A stretch of DNA of 64,000 nucleotides from a bacterium (GTDB lineage Bacteria > Verrucomicrobiota > Kiritimatiellia > CAIKKV01 > CAITUY01), in NCBI GenBank assembly GCA_037128595.1, contig JBAXWB010000001.1:186001-250000 (forward strand), given 5' to 3'. Both the position numbers and the translations under genes were made by a program. This document shows positions 8,693 to 16,759 of the stretch, piece after piece. Numbering within the stretch: position 1 is the first letter of the stretch; each line of letters starts with the position of its first letter. The notes beneath the pieces were generated by a model. It had not been told where the DNA came from. It worked only from the letters and a program-made list of their open reading frames with translations, and did no database searches.

Positions 8693-9397
8693 GTGACTGC
8701 ACTAAATCAGAACCTCAGCCCGTTGTCATGCCCGACACTCCGTCGGGCGTTTATCATTGCGCTTCTGCTGCATGCGTTTGCGGGGGTGATAATGCTAACG
8801 GCAGTATGCTATTGGCCGGTGGCCCGCATGAGGCCAGTTCCTGTCGGCCTGGAATTGGATGTCACTGAGTCTGTGGCTTCTCAAATCCCGTCCTCTGAGC
8901 CAGCGGTTCTGGAACAAGCCCTGGCGGTAATTCCTGCCGAACCACGGTCAGCGCCGGCGCCCGGAGAGCCCCCGACCCGGGCTTCGATGGTCCCTGACCC
9001 CCGGGTCCAGGGCCCGGACCAGACGGCCCGGTGGGTGCCGGTCATGCCGGAGATTCTGGTTAGGACCGCCGCAACCGGGGGTGGGGCCGCAGCCGCTAGC
9101 CCGGTGGGTGAGGCCAGAGGAGGGGGACGGCCTATCGCGCTTTCTGAAATACTACCTCAATACCCTTATGGGGCCAGGGTGCGTGGTGAGGCCGGTCGGG
9201 TGACCGTGCAGGTGCGGGTGAGTGCCAAAGGCGCAGTGGACGCCGCAGAGGTGGTGTCGGGCAGTGGGCATCCGGTGCTGGATGCCTCTGCGGTGGCCGC
9301 AACCAAAGCCGCTCGCTTCAAACCTGCGGAACAGGACGGCAAACCGGTTTCTTCTGGCATGAATCTACAATTTGAATTCCGGCTTGAAGAACGGTAG
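8693..9397 (+). CDS. tonB: TonB energy-transducing protein
   Basis: 234 residues. One N-terminal transmembrane helix (residues 19-42, AFIIALLLHAFAGVIMLTAV), a Pro/Ala-rich periplasmic linker (about 60-130), and a TonB C-terminal domain: YPYGARVRGEAGRVTVQVRV, then VVSGSGHPVLDASAV, ending FEFRLEER. It carries inner-membrane proton-motive force to the receptor plug. GTG start immediately after the btuB stop (TAA GTG), so the two are coupled and share the riboswitch. No ExbB/ExbD genes are present in the window. Confidence 0.92.
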   Translation: MTALNQNLSPLSCPTLRRAFIIALLLHAFAGVIMLTAVCYWPVARMRPVPVGLELDVTESVASQIPSSEPAVLEQALAVIPAEPRSAPAPGEPPTRASMVPDPRVQGPDQTARWVPVMPEILVRTAATGGGAAAASPVGEARGGGRPIALSEILPQYPYGARVRGEAGRVTVQVRVSAKGAVDAAEVVSGSGHPVLDASAVAATKAARFKPAEQDGKPVSSGMNLQFEFRLEER

Positions 9398-9406
9398 AAC
9401 TAGCCC

Positions 9407-9892
9407 ATGACGCAGAAGTCCAAAAAAGAGGCGTGTCCGGCGGCCATGACGATTGGCGGTCGTGTATGGGTTGAACGGTTGAAAGATCACGGGACGATTG
9501 TGTCATTAAGTGATGATGGGCGCAGAGCGGAAGTTGAACTCGGCAAGGTGCGATTCAATCTTGAGCGTTCCTGCTTGGCTGCCGGTCGGGAAAAAGCGAA
9601 AGTGCGCGGGCGGCGGGATGCCGTTATGCCGACCGTCCGGCGTCCTGCTGTGGCGCGCGAAATTGATATGCACGGCCTGAGGGTTGAAGAGATGCTTGTG
9701 CGGTTGGATCATTTCCTGAACGACGCTCTGTTAGGCCATGCGGATGAGGTGCGTGTGATTCACGGACATGGCTCTGGCGCCCTGAAGAAAGCCCTGCATC
9801 AGCGTCTCAAGGAAATGGGAATCCGTCATTTCCGGCTGGGCGAACCCGGCCAAACCCCCGGTGGCGATGGTGTGACGATTATCTCGCTGTAG
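9407..9892 (+). CDS. Smr-domain protein resembling the MutS2 C-terminus
   Basis: 161 residues. Residues 14-65 (GGRVWVERLKDHGTIVSL) resemble the KOW-like segment that precedes Smr in MutS2. Residues 83-161 form an Smr domain with EIDMHGLRVEEM, VRVIHGHGSGALKKAL and the closing GGDGVTIISL. The DxHGLxxxEA-type and GHGxG motifs are those of Smr endonucleases, which act on branched DNA or RNA. The MutS2 ATPase part is absent, so it is a stand-alone protein. It starts 10 bp after tonB, probably as a read-through member of that operon. Confidence 0.85.
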   Translation: MTQKSKKEACPAAMTIGGRVWVERLKDHGTIVSLSDDGRRAEVELGKVRFNLERSCLAAGREKAKVRGRRDAVMPTVRRPAVAREIDMHGLRVEEMLVRLDHFLNDALLGHADEVRVIHGHGSGALKKALHQRLKEMGIRHFRLGEPGQTPGGDGVTIISL

Positions 9893-10064
9893 TCCTTCGA
9901 CGGATACGACGAGTGGCGGAGAGGGAGGGATTTTCCTCCAACTTGAATTGTGATTTCGCAACCCGTTCCAAATCAACTCATTGTAAATAAATACAAATAA
10001 TTAATCGGAGTTTAGGTGAAGGTTCGGTGAAGGTGCCGGAGACTTCCATTTTCGAAGCAGGGCA

Positions 10065-10478
10065 TTATGGCGCCGTTGACAGATAACGATCAACGAAAGC
10101 CCGGGGCGTCATGACCTCAATACCGGCATATCCGGATGTGCGGAGAAGTGCTTTGTCGCCGCTTGTGATGATCTTCGTGTTACTGGCGATGGCACAGGCC
10201 AGAAACTTGTCATCATCGGGATCCGTACAAACCGGAACCGACAACGGTGGCGCCTCGACAATCTTGGCATGGATGGCTACCAAATCCAGAGCTGGACGGG
10301 GATCAACAGCGGGAAATGTCCGCGCAAGTTCATCTCCGACACGACGGTATTCTTCAAGGATTTCTTCGGACAAGACCAGAGTGATTTTATTCTGGCGCCA
10401 GGCATCCAGAATGGCGTGCGGCACGCCGGAAAAAAACACCCCCGAGATAAATACGTTTGTATCCAGGATAATCTTCAT
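10065..10478 (-). CDS. PIN-domain toxin (putative ribonuclease)
   Basis: 137 residues, PIN family of the COG1569 type. Begins MKIILDTNVFISGVFF, with the first catalytic Asp in the DTN motif. Further acidic positions are EEILEEYRRV, and DPDDDKFLACA (the usual D.DD.F pattern). Such toxins cleave RNA using Mg2+. It overlaps the upstream antitoxin gene by 4 bp. Confidence 0.88.
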   Translation of the reverse strand: MKIILDTNVFISGVFFSGVPHAILDAWRQNKITLVLSEEILEEYRRVGDELARTFPAVDPRPALDLVAIHAKIVEAPPLSVPVCTDPDDDKFLACAIASNTKIITSGDKALLRTSGYAGIEVMTPRAFVDRYLSTAP

Positions 10479-10738
10479 CCACGACTCCGGACTTTGGTGA
10501 TTGCTGCCGTGACATCAGCGGGCTTCATTCCGCTGCTTCTGGCCTGTTGTCTGGCACGGCTGATAATCCCGTCAAACTCATTCATGGACGGCATCGCGAT
10601 GGTCTTGAGAATGACGACGTCATTTTCGCCGACAACGAGGAATTGTGCCCCGGTTTCAAGACCGAGACGCTTGCGGACATCTTCTGGAATCACAATTTGA
10701 CCCTTGGATGACATGCGTGTTGTTGCAAATGTATTCAT
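10475..10738 (-). CDS. AbrB/MazE-type antitoxin
   Basis: 87 residues. N-terminal swapped-hairpin DNA-binding domain: TRMSSKGQIVIPEDVRKRLGL and GAQFLVVGENDVVIL. The C-terminal ~40 residues probably wrap the PIN toxin. It has an AAGGAG ribosome site and lies first in the pair, as expected for an antitoxin that must be made in excess. Confidence 0.88.
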   Translation of the reverse strand: MNTFATTRMSSKGQIVIPEDVRKRLGLETGAQFLVVGENDVVILKTIAMPSMNEFDGIISRARQQARSSGMKPADVTAAITKVRSRG

Positions 10739-10755
10739 AGCCTCTTCTCCTTGTT

Positions 10756-10771
10756 GTCTTACTGGTAAGAC
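10756..10771. promoter_or_regulatory. Palindromic operator of the toxin-antitoxin pair
   Basis: Inverted repeat GTCTTAC-TG-GTAAGAC lies between a minus-strand -10-like TATAGT (10770-10775) and the antitoxin ribosome site. This is the expected place for autorepression by the AbrB-type antitoxin. Confidence 0.65.
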
Positions 10772-10902
10772 TATACCACGCTTTACCGCCAGAACGCAAT
10801 AAACTATCTCTTTCGTTCAGAGCGTTTCCCGGTGAGCCATGCCGTTGGCGAGGCGAACAGGGCGGACATCCCATTACTGCCGCCAGGTGGATCTGTCACA
10901 AC

Positions 10903-10946
10903 TCTCGACCCTGCCATCAGGCAACTCTCCGGGCGACTGGAAAGTT
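10903..10946 (+). repeat. 44-bp direct repeat, copy 1
   Basis: Begins TCTCGACCCTGCCATCAG and ends GGGCGACTGGAAAGTT. 41 of 44 positions match copy 2, which lies 391 bp downstream in the same orientation. Confidence 0.9.
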
Positions 10947-11293
10947 TTCTGCCCTTTGTGACTGCCCGCGATGCCTCACGTGCCGTCGATGGTTGACCCC
11001 ATCCCCTGAGCCCGCTCGATTGGTCGTAATCCTTTGTGGGGCGCACTGGGCGGTTTGTGCACGCCTCGTGGGCGGGTGATGGCCTGTATTTGGCCACGGC
11101 ATGCCTTGTCCGACCTGATTGGGTTCACTGGGCTATGTCCACTTCCCGCAATCCGATGATCCCTCCTTTGGATTCGCCTCCAAAACGCGACCCGGAGGGT
11201 TCGCGCCAATGAGAATGGTCGACTTGAGTCCATCAGTTACGACCACACTGCTGATACGCAACAGGGTAGCAACTAATCGCGCTCCGCCACTAA

Positions 11294-11337
11294 TCTCGAC
11301 CCCGCCATCAGGCAACTCTTTGGGCGACTGGAAAGTT
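11294..11337 (+). repeat. 44-bp direct repeat, copy 2
   Basis: Begins TCTCGACCCCGCCATCAG and ends GGGCGACTGGAAAGTT. It differs from copy 1 at three positions. Flanking sequence is not shared, so this is not a simple tandem duplication of a larger block. Confidence 0.9.
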
Positions 11338-11455
11338 GAGGCCGGCATCCATCAGCAACAATCTGCTAAAATATAACGAAAGTCAGTTGTTTGACCATAC
11401 GGGCATGCGGGATCAGGAATACTTGCTTATTAAAAGCCGCGGAATACATGGTTAG

Positions 11456-11674
11456 GCATGGACGCAGGATCAGGAGGCGACCAAGGTCTTGATTGGTCTG
11501 ATGGGGCAATTGGCACCCCATATGAAACCCATTGTTCAGACAGCGGAACAAATGGTGGATGCCAACACGTTGCTGCGCGCCAGAATTGATTCCCAGCTGT
11601 TGGCGACAGGGGTGGGGGTACCGCTGGAAGCGGGTGGGGAAAAGAGGTTGGATGCGATGATGGAGAGGATTTAG
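11456..11674 (+). pseudogene. Possible coding remnant of unknown family
   Basis: A 72-codon open frame with protein-like, helix-forming composition (LIGLMGQLAPHMKPIVQT, then ANTLLRARIDSQLL). It has no ATG-plus-ribosome-site start; the first options are TTG 11489 and ATG 11501. It is directly preceded by an in-frame TAG. It could be the 3' end of a lost gene or a chance frame. Family not recognised. Confidence 0.25.
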
Positions 11675-11958
11675 GGGATGGCGCAGGGTGGAGGTACGGA
11701 GGAGGTGTATTGGTTAACAAAGTTGGAGTGTAAGGATAGTAAAGGCCTAACCGACGATGCGCGGATTTTTCGGACATTCCGCGAAAACCACCATTTCATT
11801 GCAATATCATGCATTCCAATGCCTTGCCACTGTGGGTTGACCGTTCAAAGCAGTCAATCAATATTATGACATTTCTGTAATCAGGAATATCTATGAATTG
11901 TAACCTTTTAATTGCATTGTGCGACAAACAGAGAAACGAACAAGGAAGGGACGATACA

Positions 11959-14016
11959 ATGAAGCGGTTGACATGTTTGATGATGGGATTAGCGTTGGCT
12001 GCGACAATGCAGGTTTTTGCGCAAGAGACGGAAGAACCGCGGAGTGATGGCCAGCGACCACCTCCCCGGGAAGAACCGCGGAAAGATGAGGTGCTCACGG
12101 CTGAACAGATTGCCCAGGTCAAGGCCATCCTGTCGAAGTATGACGCCAACACGCTCACTGCAGAGCAAGCCAAAGCTATTCATGAGGCTTTCCGGCAGGC
12201 AGACATACGGGGCGGCCCGGCCATGGGAGACTCCATCAAGGCAGCAGGTTTCGATCCTGACAAATTACGCGATCTGGCACCTCCTCCGGGGCGGGATGGT
12301 AAGGCGGATCAGCGGCCAAACGAGTCGGGACAGAGCGAGTCGATGGGGGACCGAGGGGGCGGTAAGTATTCTATTGAACAGGCCGTTTCCGACCGGGCGC
12401 AGTTGAGCACCATCGCCTTTAGCGGGTTGGCGTTCCTTACCGGCGACTTTGGGGGTGCCACGTTCATGCCGCCGGGCAAGGTGTGCGATTATTTCGGCTT
12501 CCAGTATATGAGAGACATCGACGCTTCCGAGAAGGGGCACAATCCGATTTTTCTTAGTCGCGTGGCCGCGAATGTCATGCATATCCTGAATGAAGGCCAG
12601 CGCAAGCTCTTTGAAGAACTGGCCGCTGAACAAGCCCCCCAGTTCGAACAGCTGGCGCTCAAACGCATGCCGCTCATCAAGGCTTTCCATCGGGAACGGG
12701 ATGGGGAAATCCCCCAGGGTACGACCGGATTGGACCGTGATGCCGTCATCCGATACGTCGGTGATTTCTACGCCTACGATGCCGAGTTGAGCTACCGGCG
12801 GGCAGAAATGTTCGGCAAAGTGGTGACGTCTCTCACCCCTGACCAGAAAAGCTATTTGGCCAAGATGAAGTTCGGCGATTTCAGCACCTGGCCGGAATTG
12901 GATGAACGGAGCTTGCTCAAGCGCCCTGCCGCAGGCGTGTCGAAGTTCTACAATGTGGCTTATATGACTTATGCCAGCGAGTTCTTCAGTTGGACCGCCG
13001 GTTCGGTCACGGCGGATGTGTATTTCTGTCCGGAGCGGCACGGCACCTACTTTGGCGGGTTCTTCATGAAGGATATGCCGGCAATGGGAAAACGGAATTT
13101 TGATATCAGTACCGCGGTTACAGGTGACAGTGGGGAAAGTTTCCTCAATCTACTGAACGCTGAACAGCGCGCAAACATCACCTCCATCACTGAGCTTCAG
13201 AAGAAGCCACTTGCGGAAATGGTCAAGGTCAGGACGGCCATGTCCACTGAACTGCGAAAGTTCCTTGCCGGCGGGTTGGCGGACAAACAGAAGGTGCTGG
13301 CGCTTGGGCGGCGGTATGGTGAATTGGACGGGGAAGTGTCATGGATGTATGCCATGGCGTTCGCCAAGGTGAACCGCACCCTTACAGCGGAACAGAGGGC
13401 CGCCATGAAGAAACTCCGCAATCTGGATGGCTATCAGAGCGCTCCTGCGTATCTCTACTCTTCGCCCATGCAGACCCTGCCGGCGATTCCGAATACGGAC
13501 TTCCTGTTCGGGGCCTCTGCCATGTTACAACCTGGTCTCGCAACCAAGTTCGCCTTGAAGAGCCCCGCCGTGGCTGATGGCGGCCAACTCCCGAAGGATT
13601 TCACGGGGGATGGGGCCAGCGCGACGCTGCCTTTGGAATGGAGCGGGGTGCCTGCGGGAACCAAGAGTTTGGCCGTGATCATGCATCACATTGATCCCCA
13701 GGGGAAAACGAAGTGGTATTGGGTTCTCTACAACATCCCGCCGGAGACGCGGAGCCTTCCGAGAAACGTCAAGGATGTGGGAGTTCTGGGCAACAACAGT
13801 GTCAATAATCGCATCGGCTATGCGCCGCCCCATTCCAAGGGCCCCGGTGCCAAAACGTACGTCTACACCGTTTATGCCTTGTCTGAGGCTCCCAGAATCA
13901 GCGTAGCGCCCGATCAGGTCAGCCGGGAAGTACTGTTGGCAGCCATGCATGACACTATACTTGCGACCGGGGAACTTAGGGTGGTTTACTCCCGGCCAGT
14001 CAGTATTAATCCCTGA
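11959..14016 (+). CDS. Secreted protein with C-terminal PEBP (YbhB/YbcL) domain
   Basis: 685 residues from the ATG at 11959 (GGAAGGG upstream). Signal peptide MKRLTCLMMGLALAATMQVFA. Then a Pro/Arg/Glu-rich linker and a helical segment with LTAEQ-type motifs. Two helical repeats follow, starting at ILNEGQRKLFEEL and LLNAEQRANITSI, reminiscent of Spy/CpxP-like helical proteins. The last ~150 residues are a phosphatidylethanolamine-binding-protein domain (FTGDGASATLPLEWSGVP, AVIMHHIDPQGKTKWYWVLY, GYAPPHSKGPGAKTYVYTVY). Exported to the periplasm or beyond; ligand unknown. It is a single gene ending just before the first island operator. Confidence 0.8.
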   Translation: MKRLTCLMMGLALAATMQVFAQETEEPRSDGQRPPPREEPRKDEVLTAEQIAQVKAILSKYDANTLTAEQAKAIHEAFRQADIRGGPAMGDSIKAAGFDPDKLRDLAPPPGRDGKADQRPNESGQSESMGDRGGGKYSIEQAVSDRAQLSTIAFSGLAFLTGDFGGATFMPPGKVCDYFGFQYMRDIDASEKGHNPIFLSRVAANVMHILNEGQRKLFEELAAEQAPQFEQLALKRMPLIKAFHRERDGEIPQGTTGLDRDAVIRYVGDFYAYDAELSYRRAEMFGKVVTSLTPDQKSYLAKMKFGDFSTWPELDERSLLKRPAAGVSKFYNVAYMTYASEFFSWTAGSVTADVYFCPERHGTYFGGFFMKDMPAMGKRNFDISTAVTGDSGESFLNLLNAEQRANITSITELQKKPLAEMVKVRTAMSTELRKFLAGGLADKQKVLALGRRYGELDGEVSWMYAMAFAKVNRTLTAEQRAAMKKLRNLDGYQSAPAYLYSSPMQTLPAIPNTDFLFGASAMLQPGLATKFALKSPAVADGGQLPKDFTGDGASATLPLEWSGVPAGTKSLAVIMHHIDPQGKTKWYWVLYNIPPETRSLPRNVKDVGVLGNNSVNNRIGYAPPHSKGPGAKTYVYTVYALSEAPRISVAPDQVSREVLLAAMHDTILATGELRVVYSRPVSINP

Positions 14017-14026
14017 CCATCGTTGG

Positions 14027-14065
14027 CGCAAAATAGAGTCATTATATGCGCAATCCGTACATAGA
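14027..14065 (+). promoter_or_regulatory. Island operator/promoter site A (22-bp-spaced CGCA boxes)
   Basis: Box 1 CGCAAA begins at 14027 and box 2 CGCAAT (within TGCGCAATCCGT) begins at 14049, exactly 22 bp apart. A -10-like CATAGA lies at 14060-14065. It precedes the Gfo/Idh/MocA gene and places the transcript start just before ATG 14098. Confidence 0.7.
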
Positions 14066-14097
14066 CCATGGGCGTGGGTTTGTTCATAGTCCTGCCC

Positions 14098-15288
14098 ATG
14101 AGTGCATTACGTTTCGGCATTGTTGGGCTGGGAGCCATTGGAGAAAAACACGCGCGGGGTTTGGCGGGTACCGCTTCACGGGATTGCGTGCTTGGGGCCG
14201 TAGCCTGCGCCAATGCGGAAAATGCCGACCGGTTGAGCCGTGAATTAGGGGTTCCGGGGTTTCACAGTGCGGAGTCGTTGTTTGCTTCGGGTACGTGTGA
14301 TGCGGTGATCTTGGCCACTCCCCATTTCCTGCACCCCCCGTTGGCGATTCAGGCGGCGCGGGCCGGGCTGCATGTCCTTTCCGAAAAACCGCTCGGGGTC
14401 ACTGTGGGGCCGGCGCGGGAGGCGGCTGCCGCCTGCCGGAAACATAAGGTCGCGCTCGGGGTGATGTTCCAGCAGCGCTTGCGGCCAGCCGTAAAACGCA
14501 TGCGCCAGTTATTGGCGACTGGAAAAGTCGGAGAACTCGTCCGAGTTGAGGCAACCTGCTCCTCCTGGACACGCACTCAGGCTTACTATGCTGTCAGTCC
14601 CTGGCGTGGAACATGGAATGGGGAAGGTGGGGGTGTGCTGATGAATCAGGCTCCGCATACGCTTGACCTGTTTATTGCTCTGGGGGGAATGCCCACGTCT
14701 GTGTATGCACGTCTTGCCACCCGGATTCACAAGATTGAGGTGGAGAATACCGCCGAGATGTTGTATGGTTATGAGAATGCCGGTAAATTCGGCCATTTAT
14801 ATGTGACCACCGCCCAGGCGCCGGGTGTAGAACATTTATTGCTGGTTGGCGAGAAAGCCTCGCTCGAATTAGGGCAGGAAGGATTACGGATGGCCCGACT
14901 TCCCAAGTCATTACATGAGCACTTGTTGCATTCTCCTCAGGCAGGTAGCGAAGCCGGGTTGCTGAATGCCGCATGGGAGCCTGTTGTTTGTGATGCAGAA
15001 CGTGATGATTATCATATCCAGGTTGCACACGCCTTTGCACGGCATGTGCTCAAAGGGGCGCCGATGGTGGCCGATGCTGATGATGGCATTCGCCAGGTAG
15101 AGATGACAAATGCGGCCTACCTGTCAGGACATCTGAATCGGCCTGTAACATTTCCCATTCACGGGGTCACTGTTGAGCGGTTGTTGTCTAAAAGGATTGA
15201 TCGATCCAGTCGAAGCGGCCAAGGGTTACATGCTACTGCGATGGCCGCTATGCGCGAATTGAAACGGAGGGAATACAATAGATATTGA
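14098..15288 (+). CDS. Gfo/Idh/MocA family oxidoreductase
   Basis: 396 residues from ATG 14098; an upstream in-frame ATG at 14068 would almost touch the predicted -10. N-terminal Rossmann domain with FGIVGLGAIGEKHARG (GxGxxG) and the family EKP motif in HVLSEKPLGVTV. The C-terminal alpha/beta domain includes GGVLMNQAPHTLDLF, where the His is the usual catalytic position. These enzymes oxidise or reduce sugars, inositols and their derivatives with NAD(P); the substrate is unknown. It is first in the island and under site A. Confidence 0.88.
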   Translation: MSALRFGIVGLGAIGEKHARGLAGTASRDCVLGAVACANAENADRLSRELGVPGFHSAESLFASGTCDAVILATPHFLHPPLAIQAARAGLHVLSEKPLGVTVGPAREAAAACRKHKVALGVMFQQRLRPAVKRMRQLLATGKVGELVRVEATCSSWTRTQAYYAVSPWRGTWNGEGGGVLMNQAPHTLDLFIALGGMPTSVYARLATRIHKIEVENTAEMLYGYENAGKFGHLYVTTAQAPGVEHLLLVGEKASLELGQEGLRMARLPKSLHEHLLHSPQAGSEAGLLNAAWEPVVCDAERDDYHIQVAHAFARHVLKGAPMVADADDGIRQVEMTNAAYLSGHLNRPVTFPIHGVTVERLLSKRIDRSSRSGQGLHATAMAAMRELKRREYNRY

Positions 15289-15292
15289 ACGC

Positions 15293-15337
15293 AGCAAACT
15301 CGGTAGGCTAAATGCGCAATTCGCACCGTCTATTCTT
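15293..15337 (+). promoter_or_regulatory. Island operator/promoter site B
   Basis: Box 1 reads AGCAAA (15293), one mismatch from the CGCAAA form. Box 2 CGCAAT (15315, within TGCGCAATTCGC) is 22 bp downstream. A -10-like TATTCT is at 15331-15336. Box 2 is 89 bp before the ATG of the beta-helix gene. Confidence 0.6.
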
Positions 15338-15403
15338 GCTCAGTCGGATGTGGGATTTACGCAAAGGGTGGGGTGTGAACTTGATTTGCACGAAAGGGAC
15401 GTT

Positions 15404-16720
15404 ATGAAATCAGCATGGATTTTGGAAAAAGTGTGGCGCTTATTATGCGCTGCAATGTTCTCGGGACTGCTGTGCTCCGCATCAGCGGCGACGACGCGGA
15501 CGGTTGGAGTGGGCGGTGCGGCGCCGAACTATGCGACGATTGCCAGCGCCGTCGCGGCTGCCGCAGATAACGATATTATTAGCATTGAGACCAACATTCA
15601 GACGGAATGTGGTATCTCTATCGGCACATCAGGGATTCACCTCACCATCACAGGCAAAGGAGTTGCCAATACCATATTGCAGGGCGCGGCAAGCCGCTAT
15701 GCGGCAACCAACGGAATCTTCAAAGTGGCTGTAGCAGGCGGGCGGGTCACATTCCAGAACATGACGATCCAATACGGTTGCTTAACCAACAACTACTCAG
15801 GTGGTGGGTATTGCGGTGCAGCCATAGGGAGTATGAATCAAAACGCGGCGGGATCATCGATCGTTGTGTCGAACTGTGCGTTGCTCTGGAACGACTGCGT
15901 AACCACAAATAGCGCAACTACTTTCCTAGGTGGCGCTATATGCCAGATCAACAGTTGCAGTAGCAATAGTATCGCCGTCGTGAGTTGCCTGCTTGCCAGT
16001 AATTCAGTGACGGGGCTCGGCGCTGGACAGGGCGGTGCCATCTGTGTTGGCGATGGATCATTGCGGGTTGACGGTTCAACCATCATGGGAAACAGTGTAT
16101 GCGGCGTAAATGGTTCAAGCGGTTTTGGCGGGGCTATTGCCCTTAGGGGCGGCACCGTAGGGGTTAGCGTGAATTCGATCATGAACTCCACCCTATACAA
16201 CAACACGTCCGTTACTAAGGGAGGGGGGATTTGGTCGCAAGCAGCCCCGACATGTACGATCTACAATTGCACGATCTTTCTCAATGCTGCAACCGGTACA
16301 ACTTCCTATGGTGGAGGCGTCAATAATTCCGCAGGCAGTATGTTGTTTTCAAGCAGTATCGTGGCCAGTAATACTGATTCTTTAAGCCAGGATATCTATG
16401 TTAGTGGCGCGACAGCCATATTGACGAACTGCCTCTTCGAAAAGTTAAGCAGTTACACGTCTGTCGTAACTAATAATTGCATCAAAGGGGCGGACCCCAA
16501 GCTCCTGGCAATGACTTATAATGGCGGGCCAACGCCAACAATGGCGCTGGCATGGGACAGCCCGTGTACAAACCAGGGTGTCAATCCATTGGGGCTATCC
16601 TATGACCAGCGCGGCTATCCCTATGACCGGGCGCATGGTTCTGCCCCAGATATCGGCGCTTATGAGTATGGAGCCGGTGTGGTGCTGTCCTCCGGCGGCA
16701 TGTTGCTGATCGTGAAGTAA
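15404..16720 (+). CDS. Secreted right-handed beta-helix protein, choice-of-anchor Q type
   Basis: 438 residues from ATG 15404 (AAGGGA upstream). The signal peptide ends near LLCSASA. Residues ~30-350 form a parallel beta-helix of Asn/Gly/Ser-rich turns (GGAICQINSC, GGAIALRGG, GGGIWSQ). The end carries the choice-of-anchor Q pattern (YNGGPTPTMALAWDSPC, DQRGYPYDRAHGSAPDIGAYEYG). Such folds bind or cleave acidic polysaccharides. No sortase or PEP-CTERM signal follows; the tail is short and hydrophobic (GGMLLIVK). Its N- and C-terminal segments are nearly identical in DNA to the giant protein that starts at 19810. Confidence 0.85.
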   Translation: MKSAWILEKVWRLLCAAMFSGLLCSASAATTRTVGVGGAAPNYATIASAVAAAADNDIISIETNIQTECGISIGTSGIHLTITGKGVANTILQGAASRYAATNGIFKVAVAGGRVTFQNMTIQYGCLTNNYSGGGYCGAAIGSMNQNAAGSSIVVSNCALLWNDCVTTNSATTFLGGAICQINSCSSNSIAVVSCLLASNSVTGLGAGQGGAICVGDGSLRVDGSTIMGNSVCGVNGSSGFGGAIALRGGTVGVSVNSIMNSTLYNNTSVTKGGGIWSQAAPTCTIYNCTIFLNAATGTTSYGGGVNNSAGSMLFSSSIVASNTDSLSQDIYVSGATAILTNCLFEKLSSYTSVVTNNCIKGADPKLLAMTYNGGPTPTMALAWDSPCTNQGVNPLGLSYDQRGYPYDRAHGSAPDIGAYEYGAGVVLSSGGMLLIVK

Positions 16721-16759
16721 AATTATCATTCACCATAAGAAAACAAATGGAGCAATAGG

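Larger units (their letters stand above)
10772..11958. other. Gene-poor 1.2-kb stretch
   Basis: Apart from the toxin-antitoxin promoter at its left edge, I see no convincing gene here. Short open frames on both strands lack ribosome sites and recognisable domains. The stretch carries a 44-bp imperfect direct repeat (listed separately), one possible coding remnant at 11456-11674, and the leader of the PEBP gene. It may be decayed mobile DNA. Confidence 0.6.

Noticed and set aside
11133-11348. Minus-strand 71-codon frame over repeat copy 2
   Set aside because: No ribosome site, no homology that I recognise, and the frame is not kept at repeat copy 1.
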